64,000 nt of DNA, taken from NCBI RefSeq assembly GCF_037198315.1, contig NZ_CP144913.1, forward strand, positions 1 through 64,000. Reading direction: 5' to 3'. Origin of the DNA: Janibacter sp. A1S7 (lineage in GTDB: Bacteria; Actinomycetota; Actinomycetes; Actinomycetales; Dermatophilaceae). This document shows, piece after piece, positions 8,806 through 17,505 of this stretch (the stretch's first letter is position 1; every line of letters begins with the position of its first letter). The notes under the pieces were generated by a model, which was not told where the DNA came from, did no database searches, and saw only the letters and a list, made by a program, of their open reading frames with translations. Both the position numbers and the translations under genes were made by a program.

Positions 8806-9936
8806 ATGGCATCGACAATGGCCCGTCGTGCAACCGTCTTGATCTCGGGGACAGCCGTAGCTGCCGTGGCGCTCAGTGCGTGCGGCTCAGGCTCGGCTGC
8901 CAGTGAGGGTGACGTGAAGTTGGGATTGATCGCCGCTGAGCAAGGTCCCTTCGCCTTCGCCGGCTCCTCCTACGCGCAGGGGGCCGAGTTGGCCGCTGAG
9001 CTCGAGGACGTCGAATTGGTCACCGAAGAAGGCTCGGAGGACCCGGCGAAGAGCATTACCGCGTTCAACAAGTTGGCGCAGGATGATGTCAACGCCATCG
9101 TCTGCTGCATTTCGAGCTCAGTCGCGGGCGCTATGAAGCCGTTGGCCACCGAGCAGGAAGTTCCACTCGTCGTGTACGGCGCGACTACGCCGGGCATTCA
9201 GAGTCCTCCATACGTGCTGCGTCCAGCGCTTCTCCCGCAGCAGGGCATCGCCCCAGTGTCCGCCCAGCTGGTTGAAGAACTGGACATCGAGAGCGCGGTC
9301 CATGTCACGGCCAGCGATAACGACGGTCTAGTCGCCCAGAGCGAGGCGGCCCGCACGTCCACGGAAGAGGCGGGAGCCAAGAACCTCGGCACGGTGAAGA
9401 CGCTCGTTGCCGACACCAACTTCAGCGGGGCTGTTACTGAGATCCTGTCCAAGGATGCTGACCTGGTCACCGTCTACACACTTGGGGAAGCGGCGGCCAC
9501 CATCACGAAGTCTCTGCGCGAAAAGGGCTACGACGGCGTCATTCTGGCCAACAACGCGGTCGCCACCGCGCCGTTGCTCAAGTCCTTCGGTAAGACCCTG
9601 GCTGAGACCTACTACTCCGTCGAGTACACACCGGCCAGCACCATCCCAGAGGCCGAGGACTTCACCCAGGCCTATGAGGAGAAGTACGACGAGAAGCCGG
9701 ATGTCTTTGCCTCCCAGGGTTATGTAGCGGTGAAGTATGCGGCGCAAGGCGCCAAGGAGGCAGGAGACGGAGCCGACGCCGCAGCCACTGCCGAATCGCT
9801 TGCGGAGATCTCCACGATGCAGTCGCCGTGGGGCGAGTTGACTTTCGACGACGGTCAAGCAGAAAGCGAGAACTTCCAGATCGTGCAGATCGACGACCAG
9901 GGCGTGCCAGAGCTGTGGAAGGCAGCCAGCAAGTGA
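8806..9936 (+). CDS. Branched-chain-type ABC transporter substrate-binding lipoprotein
   Basis: 376 aa, type I periplasmic binding protein (Peripla_BP_6/LivJ-like). The start is ATG 8806 behind GAGGAGA. The N terminus is a lipoprotein signal with lipobox LSAC followed by GSGS. The mature part has the Rossmann-like start VKLGLIAAEQGPFAFAG and the AGAMKPLATEQEVPLVVYGATTPG segment that shapes the ligand pocket in this family. First gene of the liv-like operon; the ligand could be an amino acid or a carboxylate, and the downstream enzymes favour an organic acid. Confidence 0.9.
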   Translation: MASTMARRATVLISGTAVAAVALSACGSGSAASEGDVKLGLIAAEQGPFAFAGSSYAQGAELAAELEDVELVTEEGSEDPAKSITAFNKLAQDDVNAIVCCISSSVAGAMKPLATEQEVPLVVYGATTPGIQSPPYVLRPALLPQQGIAPVSAQLVEELDIESAVHVTASDNDGLVAQSEAARTSTEEAGAKNLGTVKTLVADTNFSGAVTEILSKDADLVTVYTLGEAAATITKSLREKGYDGVILANNAVATAPLLKSFGKTLAETYYSVEYTPASTIPEAEDFTQAYEEKYDEKPDVFASQGYVAVKYAAQGAKEAGDGADAAATAESLAEISTMQSPWGELTFDDGQAESENFQIVQIDDQGVPELWKAASK

Positions 9937-9975
9937 CCGGGTTGAACCTCGACCTAAGTCGATGGAGGTATTGAC

Positions 9976-10872
9976 GTGGACCTGTTGATCCAACAGATCT
10001 TCAACGGCCTCTCTCTTGGCGCGATCTACGCGGTGTTTGGCGTGGGTTTCGGCCTCATGCTCGCCACGCTTGGCGTGCTAAATGCCGCGCACGGCACCTT
10101 CGCCACTTGGGGAGGTCTGATCGTGCTTTACCTGGTCAACGACATGGGGCTCGGGCTCTGGCTCAGCATCCTCATCGGCGTCATTGCTGCTGGGTTGTTG
10201 GCTGTGGCGGTCGACTTCATCGCCTTTCAGCCCATTCGCAGCCGGAGCGGAGACCTTCTTCCCGCCCTGATCACGAGCATCGGCGTTTGGATCTTCCTGC
10301 TCGCCGCCGCACAGATAGCGACTGGTGCAAAGACCTCACGTTACGCACCGGAGGCGACCCCCCAAGGATCCTTCACCCTGCTAGGGCTGTCGATAGGGCG
10401 GGCCCAACTCATCAGCATCGCTGCGTTGATCATCGTCGGCTTCGGTCTCCACGCCCTTTTGCACCGCACGAAGGTGGGGGCAGCCATGCGCGCCGTAGGC
10501 ACCTCCCCGATGGCCGCTTCACTGGGCGGGGTCAACCCGGTTCTCATTGTCGCCATCACGGCATTCCTATCCGGAGCCATCGCTGGTCTTGCTGGAATCA
10601 CCATGGGATTGAGCACCAGTACGGTCAACTTTCTCCTCGGAGAGGCACTCCTCCTCAAGGGCTTCGCAGCCGTGATCATCGGTGGGTTCGGTGATGTGCG
10701 AGGAACCATTCTCGGCGGCCTACTGATCGGCGTAGCTGAGGTCCTCACGGCCCAGTACGTATCGGGCAGCCTGCGAGACGCCATAACCTTCGGCTTGCTC
10801 TTGGCCTTCTTGGTCTTCAGGCCACGTGGGCTCTTTGGCTCCGCAACCGCGATGAAAACAGCGAGGGCATGA
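9976..10872 (+). CDS. ABC permease, LivH type
   Basis: 298 aa from GTG 9976 (GGAGG at 9964-9968). Polytopic inner-membrane permease of the LivH branch: NGLSLGAIYAVFGVGFGLMLATLGVLN at the N terminus (quoted in part) and the conserved cytoplasmic loop RAVGTSPMAASLGGVN that docks the ATPase. Overlaps the LivM-type gene by 4 bp. Confidence 0.92.
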   Translation: MDLLIQQIFNGLSLGAIYAVFGVGFGLMLATLGVLNAAHGTFATWGGLIVLYLVNDMGLGLWLSILIGVIAAGLLAVAVDFIAFQPIRSRSGDLLPALITSIGVWIFLLAAAQIATGAKTSRYAPEATPQGSFTLLGLSIGRAQLISIAALIIVGFGLHALLHRTKVGAAMRAVGTSPMAASLGGVNPVLIVAITAFLSGAIAGLAGITMGLSTSTVNFLLGEALLLKGFAAVIIGGFGDVRGTILGGLLIGVAEVLTAQYVSGSLRDAITFGLLLAFLVFRPRGLFGSATAMKTARA

Positions 10873-11756
10873 TGACTGAACTCTGGGACCAGTACCGATC
10901 GGTCATTGAATTCGCTATGGCCAACGCGCTCTTCGCCCTGGCCAGCTGGATCGCCATGTGGGCCGGCGTCTTCAGCCTCGCAGGCGCTAGTTTCGGCGCA
11001 GTCGGGGGCTTCAGCGCCGCTTATCTCGATCAAACGATGCAGGCCGGGATCATCGTGCAACTCCTCGTCGGCGCGATCTTGGGCCTCCTCACGGCAGCGA
11101 TCCTGTCGGTGCTCTTGCTCAAGTTGGAGAGCCATTGGATGGCCATGGCAACCGTAGCCTTGGTCCTTATCACCCGAGTCATCATCCTCTCGGCCGAGAA
11201 GTACACCGGCGGCAGCGTCGGTACGAGCATTAGTCGACAGATCGACCTCTTCGTTGTCCTGGTTCTCGTCGCCGGCGTCTGCTACGCCCTCGCTCGCCTG
11301 CGGCGCTCGCGGTACGGCTTGGCGGCACACGCCGTTCGGGAGGACGCAGCTGTCGCCGCGGCCTTGGGGGTCAATCCCTTCCAAGTTCGTGCCATTGCCT
11401 TCATCGCCAGTGGCCTCGTGGCCGGCATCGCGGGCGTCGTTCTGGCCAATTTGCTGCGCTACATCGGTCCTGACACGTTCTTCATCACGCTGGCCTTCAC
11501 CATGGTCGCGGCGATGGTGCTCGGCGGGACCTACCACTGGGCGGGCCCCATCGTTGGCGCGTTGGTTTTCGTCGGCTTGCCCGAGGTCGTCAAGTCCTAC
11601 GTTCAAGGAATTGACGAGCTCATGACTGGAGCGTTGCTAGTGGCCATCATGGTCTTCATGCCCCGAGGGCTGATTGATCCTCGGCGACGACGACGCAAGG
11701 AAACACCTACACCCGACGACGCCGAGGCGACCAGTCGAATGGAGGTGGCGCGATGA
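10869..11756 (+). CDS. ABC permease, LivM type
   Basis: 295 aa; ATG overlaps the previous stop (ATGA). Second half of the membrane channel, with the LivM coupling region (RYGLAAHAVREDAAVAAALG), the IASGLVAGIAGV helix and a GGTYHWAGPIVGALVF segment. Ends in a charged Arg-rich tail and overlaps the LivG-type ATPase by 4 bp. Confidence 0.92.
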   Translation: MMTELWDQYRSVIEFAMANALFALASWIAMWAGVFSLAGASFGAVGGFSAAYLDQTMQAGIIVQLLVGAILGLLTAAILSVLLLKLESHWMAMATVALVLITRVIILSAEKYTGGSVGTSISRQIDLFVVLVLVAGVCYALARLRRSRYGLAAHAVREDAAVAAALGVNPFQVRAIAFIASGLVAGIAGVVLANLLRYIGPDTFFITLAFTMVAAMVLGGTYHWAGPIVGALVFVGLPEVVKSYVQGIDELMTGALLVAIMVFMPRGLIDPRRRRRKETPTPDDAEATSRMEVAR

Positions 11757-12532
11757 GCGACGATCTGCTGACCATCAGTGACCTGTACAAGCGCTTCGGT
11801 GGTGTCACCGCTGTCGACGGTGTCTCCATGACCGTTCCGCAAGGCAAGGTCATGGGCCTCATGGGCCCCAACGGCGCAGGCAAGACCAGCCTTGTCAACC
11901 TCGTCACCGGCTTCTACACCCCAGATCAAGGGGCGGTGGATTTCGCGGGGACCGACGTAGCCGGCTTAGCTCCCCACCTGATCAGTCGAAAGGGGATTAC
12001 GCGGACCTACCAGAACGTTCGTCTGTTGAGTGGGTTCAGTGTCCTCGAGCAGGTTGTCGCCGGGATGTACTCCTCGCGCAAGGCGTCCTCCTTGTCCAGT
12101 CTCTTCTTTTCTCCTGGTGAGCGAAGGGAGCGACGAGCCTGTACAGAGCGAGCAGAGGACCTGCTGGATCGCGTTGGGGTCAGCGAGCGTCATGAACTCG
12201 CCGAAACCCTGCCCTACGGCACCCAACGCAGGGTGGAGATCGCCCGAGCGTTAGCCACCGACCCACAGCTGGTCCTCCTTGATGAGCCCACTGCAGGCAT
12301 GAACACCGAGGAAACCGTGGCGGTAGGAGAACTCATCATCTCGCTCCGCGCTCAGGGACTGACGGTCTTGGTCATCGAGCACAACATGCGACTGATCCTC
12401 GACTACTGCGATCTGGCGTACGTGATGAGCTTCGGACGAGTCCTCCACCAGGGCACCCCTCAGGAGTGTGTGGACGACCCGGAGGTCCAACGGGCCTACT
12501 TCGGAAGGGAAAGCGATGCTTCAGGTATCTGA
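11753..12532 (+). CDS. ABC ATPase, LivG type
   Basis: 259 aa. Walker A GPNGAGKTS, a LivG-type ITRTYQNVRL Q-loop, a degenerate signature segment (LPYGTQRRVEIARAL) and Walker B LVLLDEPTAGMN. The second position of the signature is Pro and the usual Ser is Tyr-Gly, as is common in the LivG family. Overlaps the LivF-type gene by 17 bp. Confidence 0.92.
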   Translation: MSDDLLTISDLYKRFGGVTAVDGVSMTVPQGKVMGLMGPNGAGKTSLVNLVTGFYTPDQGAVDFAGTDVAGLAPHLISRKGITRTYQNVRLLSGFSVLEQVVAGMYSSRKASSLSSLFFSPGERRERRACTERAEDLLDRVGVSERHELAETLPYGTQRRVEIARALATDPQLVLLDEPTAGMNTEETVAVGELIISLRAQGLTVLVIEHNMRLILDYCDLAYVMSFGRVLHQGTPQECVDDPEVQRAYFGRESDASGI

Positions 12533-13208
12533 ACTGAGCGCGAGCTATGGGGCTATTCGTGCGGTTCGCAACATCAGTCTGCACGTTCCCGAAGGCTCCC
12601 TCGTTGCGGTCCTCGGAGCCAACGGCGCGGGCAAATCCACACTCGTTCAATCGATTGCAGGGGTTCACAGGGAAAAGACAGGCTCTGTTCGGCTTGGGGG
12701 TCGAGCAATCCAAAAACTTCCTCTGCATCGAATTACGCGGATGGGCTTGGCATTGGTGCCAGAAGGACGTCACGTGGTGACTTCCCTAACAGTTGCTGAG
12801 AACTTGGGCCTGAGCGCTTTCTCTGGCCGATCCCGCCCCGACCTGTTGGATCGCGTTTATAGCCTTTTTCCCCGCCTGGCGGAACGGCGTGCACAAGAGG
12901 CGGGACTGATGAGTGGCGGCGAGCAGCAGATGCTCGCGATGGGTCGCGCTCTCATGACGGATCCCAAGGTGCTTCTCTTGGATGAACCTTCCATGGGGCT
13001 GGCCCCGAGCATCATTGACATCATCTACACAGCAATCGCTGCACTACACCAAGAGGGGCAGAGCATTCTGCTCATCGAGCAGGACGCAACCCGAGCCCTC
13101 CAGGTGGCCGACCACGCCCACCTGCTTCAGCGCGGCGAAGTACACATGTCCGGAAGCCCTGCCGAGCTGGCGAACAGCGAGGACATTCGGAAGGCCTACC
13201 TCGGATGA
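12516..13208 (+). CDS. ABC ATPase, LivF type
   Basis: 230 aa from ATG 12516, which gives the family start MLQVSELSASYGAIRAVRN; longer in-frame starts only extend into livG. Walker A GANGAGKST, signature MSGGEQQMLAMGRAL, Walker B KVLLLDEPSMGL, and an H-loop replaced by Gln (LLIEQD), which is normal for LivF. Completes a five-component Liv-like importer. Confidence 0.92.
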   Translation: MLQVSELSASYGAIRAVRNISLHVPEGSLVAVLGANGAGKSTLVQSIAGVHREKTGSVRLGGRAIQKLPLHRITRMGLALVPEGRHVVTSLTVAENLGLSAFSGRSRPDLLDRVYSLFPRLAERRAQEAGLMSGGEQQMLAMGRALMTDPKVLLLDEPSMGLAPSIIDIIYTAIAALHQEGQSILLIEQDATRALQVADHAHLLQRGEVHMSGSPAELANSEDIRKAYLG

Positions 13209-14002
13209 CCACGGAGGTGGAGCACGACGGCAGCGACCGCCGCAATTATGTCGCGTCGGTCATCAAAGCGTGCACCGTCGTCGAGGCGCTCGCGGGAGGA
13301 GAAGCCGAGTACACCCTGGCTGAGGTCGCCGAAAGTAGTGACCTGGGCAAGACTACGGTCCACCGTTTACTGGCGTCATTGCAGCGGGTCGGCTGGGTCG
13401 AGCGCGGACCCCGGAACGGATATCGGCTAAGCCTTCGCATGGCACGGCTAACCCACGCGTCGCTGAAGCAATTCAGTGTCCGCCACGAAGCACTGCCGCA
13501 CCTGCGGACCTTGGCCGGAGAATTCGGCGATACCGCGTTCTTGCTCGTGCCGGCAGGAGATGATGGGGCCCTGGTCGTAGAAATGGTTGAAGGCAACAAC
13601 CCACTGAAGGTCAATACGGTGACCATCGGTGCGACCCTCCCATACCACGCAGGCGGCGGCCCAGCGGTGATGGCAGCGCTGGATGACTCCTTGCGCGAAC
13701 GGGTCCTGAATGGACCACGTCAGGCGTTCACCGAATTCACGGACACCTCACGTGCCGCATTAGAAGAGAAGTTCTCCCGAATTCGCGAGCAGGGATATGT
13801 CTTTGCCAAGGACGACCTGAACATCGGGGTGGCCGTAGTGAGCGGCCCAGTCTACGGCCCCGACGGAGCCGTCACGTGCACACTCAGTCTCGGCGGTGCC
13901 GCTGACCATTACGACGGCGACCAACTGGAAAAGATCATCACCGGAGTGCGCGCAGCCTGCGCAGCACTATCTGAGCGCCTCGGCGCCCCAGCCTTGCGGT
14001 GA
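13205..14002 (+). CDS. IclR-family transcriptional regulator
   Basis: 265 aa; ATG overlaps livF by 4 bp. N-terminal winged helix-turn-helix (about residues 15-75; TLAEVAESSDLGKTTVHRLL) and C-terminal IclR effector domain (about 95-260; YHAGGGPAVMAAL, GVAVVSGPVYGPDGAV). Located between transporter and enzyme genes, so it likely senses the transported acid or a breakdown product and acts at the palindrome at 8762-8781. Confidence 0.92.
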   Translation: MTTEVEHDGSDRRNYVASVIKACTVVEALAGGEAEYTLAEVAESSDLGKTTVHRLLASLQRVGWVERGPRNGYRLSLRMARLTHASLKQFSVRHEALPHLRTLAGEFGDTAFLLVPAGDDGALVVEMVEGNNPLKVNTVTIGATLPYHAGGGPAVMAALDDSLRERVLNGPRQAFTEFTDTSRAALEEKFSRIREQGYVFAKDDLNIGVAVVSGPVYGPDGAVTCTLSLGGAADHYDGDQLEKIITGVRAACAALSERLGAPALR

Positions 14003-14021
14003 CCCACGGAAAGGAACAGAG

Positions 14022-14888
14022 ATGAACACTTTTAGGGAAACGTTATCGGAGGGCTTGGTGTACGCACCAGGCGTCTGGGATGGATTGACCGCCCGACTGG
14101 CCGATCAAAGTGGCTTCTCTGCACTATGCGCGTCAGGTTTTGCGATTTCAGCATCGCTCGGCCTCCCAGATGCCGAGATGTATTCCATGACAGAGAACCT
14201 TGAGGCAGTACGCCGCATTCGCGGCGCATCTCGTCTTCCGATCGTGGCCGACATTGACACCGGGTACGGCAACGCCGTCAACGCGGCGCGAACAGCACGG
14301 ATGTTTGCCGACTCAGGGGTCTCGGCCGTATTCATGGAAGATCAACTCGCGCCCAAGCGCTGCCCTGTCGCCACAAGCGACGCGCCCACCCTGCTACCCG
14401 TCAAGGAAGCGGCAGGAAAAATCCGCGCGGTGCGCGACTCAGTGGGAGACGAGGTCGTCCTCATTGGCCGCACGGACGGCATCGGGGAAGACGCGATACG
14501 ACGGGCAGAGGCCTACGTCGAGGCTGGTGCAGAGCTCATCATGCCGATCTCACGGGGCTTCCCGACCGCCGAAGCATGGGCAGATCTTCATACCCGGGTC
14601 GGAGTCCCCCTAATGTGCTCGCTCACCGCGTGGACGTGGACCGCGGAGGAGTTCACCCCCGAAGTTCTCGAACAAATCGGCGTACGTCTCGCCCTTTTGC
14701 CCACACAGATCCTGCTCGCCGCCAGCACCGGCATTAGGGATTCCTTGCAACGTCTTTCTGCGGGCGAACCACCCGCAAAGGTCAGCAGTGACTACATGGA
14801 ACACACTGAATTCTTGCAACTTATCGGCTTCGACGAGGTCATGAAACAGCAAGAAACGTACCTCCCCCAAGCAATCGAGGAGTCGTGA
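14022..14888 (+). CDS. Isocitrate lyase/PEP mutase-superfamily C-C lyase
   Basis: 288 aa from ATG 14022 (AAGGAAC upstream). TIM-barrel enzyme with superfamily metal and substrate residues: Asp77/Asp79 (ADIDTGYGN), Glu106-Asp107 (FMEDQ) and a mobile-loop Lys112-Arg113-Cys114. The loop continues P-V-A rather than the G-H of isocitrate and methylisocitrate lyases. Known relatives cleave methylisocitrate or 2,3-dimethylmalate, or decarboxylate oxaloacetate. Next to a two-subunit aconitase-like enzyme, the arrangement recalls the dimethylmalate dehydratase/lyase pair of anaerobic nicotinate degradation, so cleavage of an alkyl-malate to pyruvate or glyoxylate plus a short acid is the best guess. 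Substrate not provable here. Overlaps the next gene by 4 bp (GTGA). Confidence 0.82.
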   Translation: MNTFRETLSEGLVYAPGVWDGLTARLADQSGFSALCASGFAISASLGLPDAEMYSMTENLEAVRRIRGASRLPIVADIDTGYGNAVNAARTARMFADSGVSAVFMEDQLAPKRCPVATSDAPTLLPVKEAAGKIRAVRDSVGDEVVLIGRTDGIGEDAIRRAEAYVEAGAELIMPISRGFPTAEAWADLHTRVGVPLMCSLTAWTWTAEEFTPEVLEQIGVRLALLPTQILLAASTGIRDSLQRLSAGEPPAKVSSDYMEHTEFLQLIGFDEVMKQQETYLPQAIEES

Positions 14889-16159
14889 CAAAAATGGGAC
14901 AAACCATCACACAGAAGATACTTTCGCGCGCAGGAAGTGTAGACGCCGCCCAGGTCGGCGAAAACTACCCCGTTCGCCCAGACTACATGGTCGCGTACGA
15001 CTTCCCTGGATACACCGATCGGTTCTTCCGTCAGATGAAGGAAGACTTCGGTGTCACGAAGGTCGCAGAACCGGATCGGTACGTGCTCTTCATCGACCAT
15101 TTGCTTTCGAACAAGAACGAACATGAGGCAGAGGTCCACAAGGTCACCCGTGACTGGGCCCACAAGAATGGTGTCCATTTCCACGAAGGTGAAGGCATCG
15201 GACACCAGGTCGCGGCGGAACTTGGGTACGCGCTACCCGGATCCTTTCTGATTCATTTCGATGGCCACATCTCCAGCTTGGGGGCCTTTGGTTCGCTCGG
15301 GATGGGCGTGCGTCGCGACCTGCTCGAAGGCTGGGTCACCGGCGGAATCAACCTCGACATCCCCGACACCACGCGCTTCCATCTGACGGGCTCACTCGCC
15401 CCCGGTCTGGAGAGCCGTGACCTAATCCACAAGATCATCTCCGACATCGGTGCCGATGGCGTTGCATTCCAAGTCATGGAGTACACCGGCCCTGGCGCTC
15501 AGGCGATGCCTCTGGGACAGCGACAGGCGTTGTGTGGCATGGCGATGTTCGCTGGCGGAGTCTCGGCGATCTTCAATCCCGATGAGCTGAGCCTCGAGTA
15601 CAGCCGTAAGGTCGCCAAAAAGGACTTCGAGCCCCTCTACAGCGACCCGGACGCCGAGTACGCAGCACGTTACGACATCAACTTGAACGACCTAAGTCCG
15701 CAAATCGTCCTACCCGGCTCCGCCCGCGCTGCCAACACTCACGATGTGCGAGAGGTCAGCGGTCAAAAAATCCAGCGTGCGTTCATCGGTTCCTGTGCCA
15801 GCGGGCGGATCGAGGACATCCGGGCAGCCGCCCAGATTCTCGAAGGTGAGCGGGTCGCATCCGGCGTCGAGTTGAATGTTGTCCCAACCTCCAAGCGGAT
15901 TTACGACCAGGCTGAAAGCGAAGGCCTACTCGACACGTTGCGTACCGCAGGAGCGCACGTCGTGGAGTCATCCTGCGATTTCTGTTTCGGTTACGCCAAG
16001 CCGCTAGCGCCAGGTGAGGTGTGCGTTTCAACCGGTGTGCTGAACATCGCAGGCAGGATGGGCAGCGCCGATGCTGACATCTTCATGGGATCGGCAACGA
16101 CAGTTGCGGCCAGCGCATTGACGGGTTCATTGACTGACCCCCGTGAGGTGGTGAACTGA
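14885..16159 (+). CDS. Aconitase-family hydro-lyase, large (Fe-S) subunit
   Basis: 424 aa from GTG 14885, LeuC-like. Three cluster-ligand cysteines are present: Cys304 (IGSCASGR) and Cys364/Cys367 (SSCDFCFG), followed by the LAPGEVCVST segment. An FIDH motif lies at 69-72. Active-site variations compared with isopropylmalate isomerase: GSCTNSR becomes GSCASGR, and CGDSHTSTHGAFG becomes HFDGHISSLGAFG. It should add or remove water on a malate/maleate-type substrate. The genome context lacks leucine-biosynthesis genes, so a catabolic role (DmdA-like) fits better than LeuC. Overlaps the small subunit by 1 bp. Confidence 0.85.
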   Translation: MTKMGQTITQKILSRAGSVDAAQVGENYPVRPDYMVAYDFPGYTDRFFRQMKEDFGVTKVAEPDRYVLFIDHLLSNKNEHEAEVHKVTRDWAHKNGVHFHEGEGIGHQVAAELGYALPGSFLIHFDGHISSLGAFGSLGMGVRRDLLEGWVTGGINLDIPDTTRFHLTGSLAPGLESRDLIHKIISDIGADGVAFQVMEYTGPGAQAMPLGQRQALCGMAMFAGGVSAIFNPDELSLEYSRKVAKKDFEPLYSDPDAEYAARYDINLNDLSPQIVLPGSARAANTHDVREVSGQKIQRAFIGSCASGRIEDIRAAAQILEGERVASGVELNVVPTSKRIYDQAESEGLLDTLRTAGAHVVESSCDFCFGYAKPLAPGEVCVSTGVLNIAGRMGSADADIFMGSATTVAASALTGSLTDPREVVN

Positions 16160-16692
16160 TGACTGCGCTCCCACAAGTCCTTCCTGATGTGTTGACCGGA
16201 CGGGTTGCATGGATCTTCGGAGATGATCACGACATCGACTTGATGATCGGCGTGGAGAACATCAAGTACACGGACCCTGACCATCTGCACAGCGTGTGCA
16301 TGAAGGCCTATGAGGAAGACTTCACCGATAAAGTAAGGGAGGGCGACTGGCTCGTTGGTGGACGAAACTTCGGATATGGTCACCCTCACTACGTCGCTAT
16401 GACTGCAATGCGCAATGAAGGCATCGTCGGGGTCATAGCTGAATCGTTCGCGCCGGGTTTCTGGCGAGGCGAGGTAAGCAACGGGATGCCGTTACTCACG
16501 GTTCCAGGGGTCTCATCCGCCGTTGAACGGTGGGACGAGCTTGAGGTGAATTGGCGCGAGGCGACTGTCAAGGTTGCGTCGAAGGGACTTGAGCTACAGG
16601 GGCAGCCGCTAAATGAGAGAGGACAAGAAATGATCGCAGCTGGTGGGAGGTACGCTTTGCTTCTCGCCGAGCACGGGACGAAAGTCAACTAA
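16159..16692 (+). CDS. Aconitase-family hydro-lyase, small (swivel) subunit
   Basis: 177 aa, LeuD-like swivel domain. The family motif NFGCGSSREHA is replaced by NFGYGHPHYVA (residues 70-80), removing the Ser-Ser-Arg-Glu group that contacts substrate carboxylates in LeuD and aconitase. IGVENIKYTDP at 30-40 occupies the place of the substrate-specificity loop, and the C-terminal half keeps the IAESFAPGFWRGEVSNGMPLL fold (shown in part). Last gene of the operon. Confidence 0.85.
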   Translation: MTALPQVLPDVLTGRVAWIFGDDHDIDLMIGVENIKYTDPDHLHSVCMKAYEEDFTDKVREGDWLVGGRNFGYGHPHYVAMTAMRNEGIVGVIAESFAPGFWRGEVSNGMPLLTVPGVSSAVERWDELEVNWREATVKVASKGLELQGQPLNERGQEMIAAGGRYALLLAEHGTKVN

Positions 16693-16835
16693 CAAGCAGA
16701 CAGCGACCGCCCCGTGCCTCTCCGGCCCAAATCTTCCATCGCGTTCCCGCCATAACAGCGGTCAATGAGGTCCCAGGCAGGTCCGCGTTGAGAGTCAACC
16801 GTCCAGCCAGTGAGCCTCCGAAGGGCGCTTGCCAG

Positions 16836-16871
16836 AACTCGCCCTGACCCACCTGCGGGTCAGGGCGAGTT
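16836..16871 (+). terminator. Strong terminator hairpin ending the catabolic operon
   Basis: Perfect 15-bp stem AACTCGCCCTGACCC (16836-16850) / GGGTCAGGGCGAGTT (16857-16871) with a 6-nt ACCTGC loop. There is no long T run, as is usual in actinobacteria. It lies 144 bp after the last enzyme gene. Confidence 0.8.
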
Positions 16872-17505
16872 TGGTGGGTAACAGTTGCGGTCAGTCACCA
16901 AGGCGGCTGGGACCAGCATGACCGTCCCCTATGAGTGCGAGCTGCGTACCTACACCTGTGGCGAAGACCGGCCCGAGGGCACGCCCGCCGGACACGAGAG
17001 TAATCCGGCTCGTCACAGATGAGGGTGTAGAGGCCGTTAGCGCGTCGGTGACAGGGTAGGTGTCGAGGTCTATTGATGAAGTGACCAAGCCCGCTTCGCC
17101 CATCCAGGCACGACCCGGCCCTGAGGACGAATGGGCTTCTCTCTTCGGGTTCAGCTGACCGCCCTCTGCTCCTAGGTGGAGTGGATAAGCCCGCAGCGCA
17201 GAGCGAGTGGCGCGCGGTTTGGCACGCCTACGACAGCTGGGGATGGGCTGAGGTGGAGCTCCGCCCGGCCGCGGGTACTGAGCACCTGGTAGGGCCTAGG
17301 TGAGAGGGCCAGGCCAGCAAAGAGGCCTCCGCCCTGGCCTCCGGGCCAAGGCCGGGAGTAGCGTGTTGGTCACGCTCTTCCAAACGTGTTGGGAGGCTGA
17401 ATCCAAGGCATCCGAGGCCCCCGGCACTGCTGGCCTGCGGCCTTTTCGTCAACACCCCACCACTACGGGTGTTGGCGACAGTCACCCGACGTCGACCGTC
17501 GTGCG
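16872..17505. other. Non-coding stretch with one end of a 15-bp inverted repeat
   Basis: No supported gene in this 630-bp region; a 70-codon minus frame at 16891-17103 has no recognisable motif. At 17444-17458 it carries the reverse complement of GGGGTGTTGACGAAA found at 7429-7443 beside the tRNA. The match resumes after a 3-nt gap with AGGCC. This may mark an end of the inserted segment. Confidence 0.45.

Noticed and set aside
10341..11606. 421-codon minus-strand frame
   Set aside because: Antisense of the LivH/LivM genes; no coherent protein.
16891..17103. 70-codon minus frame in the gap after the catabolic operon
   Set aside because: No ribosome site, no recognisable family and no neighbour to support it.
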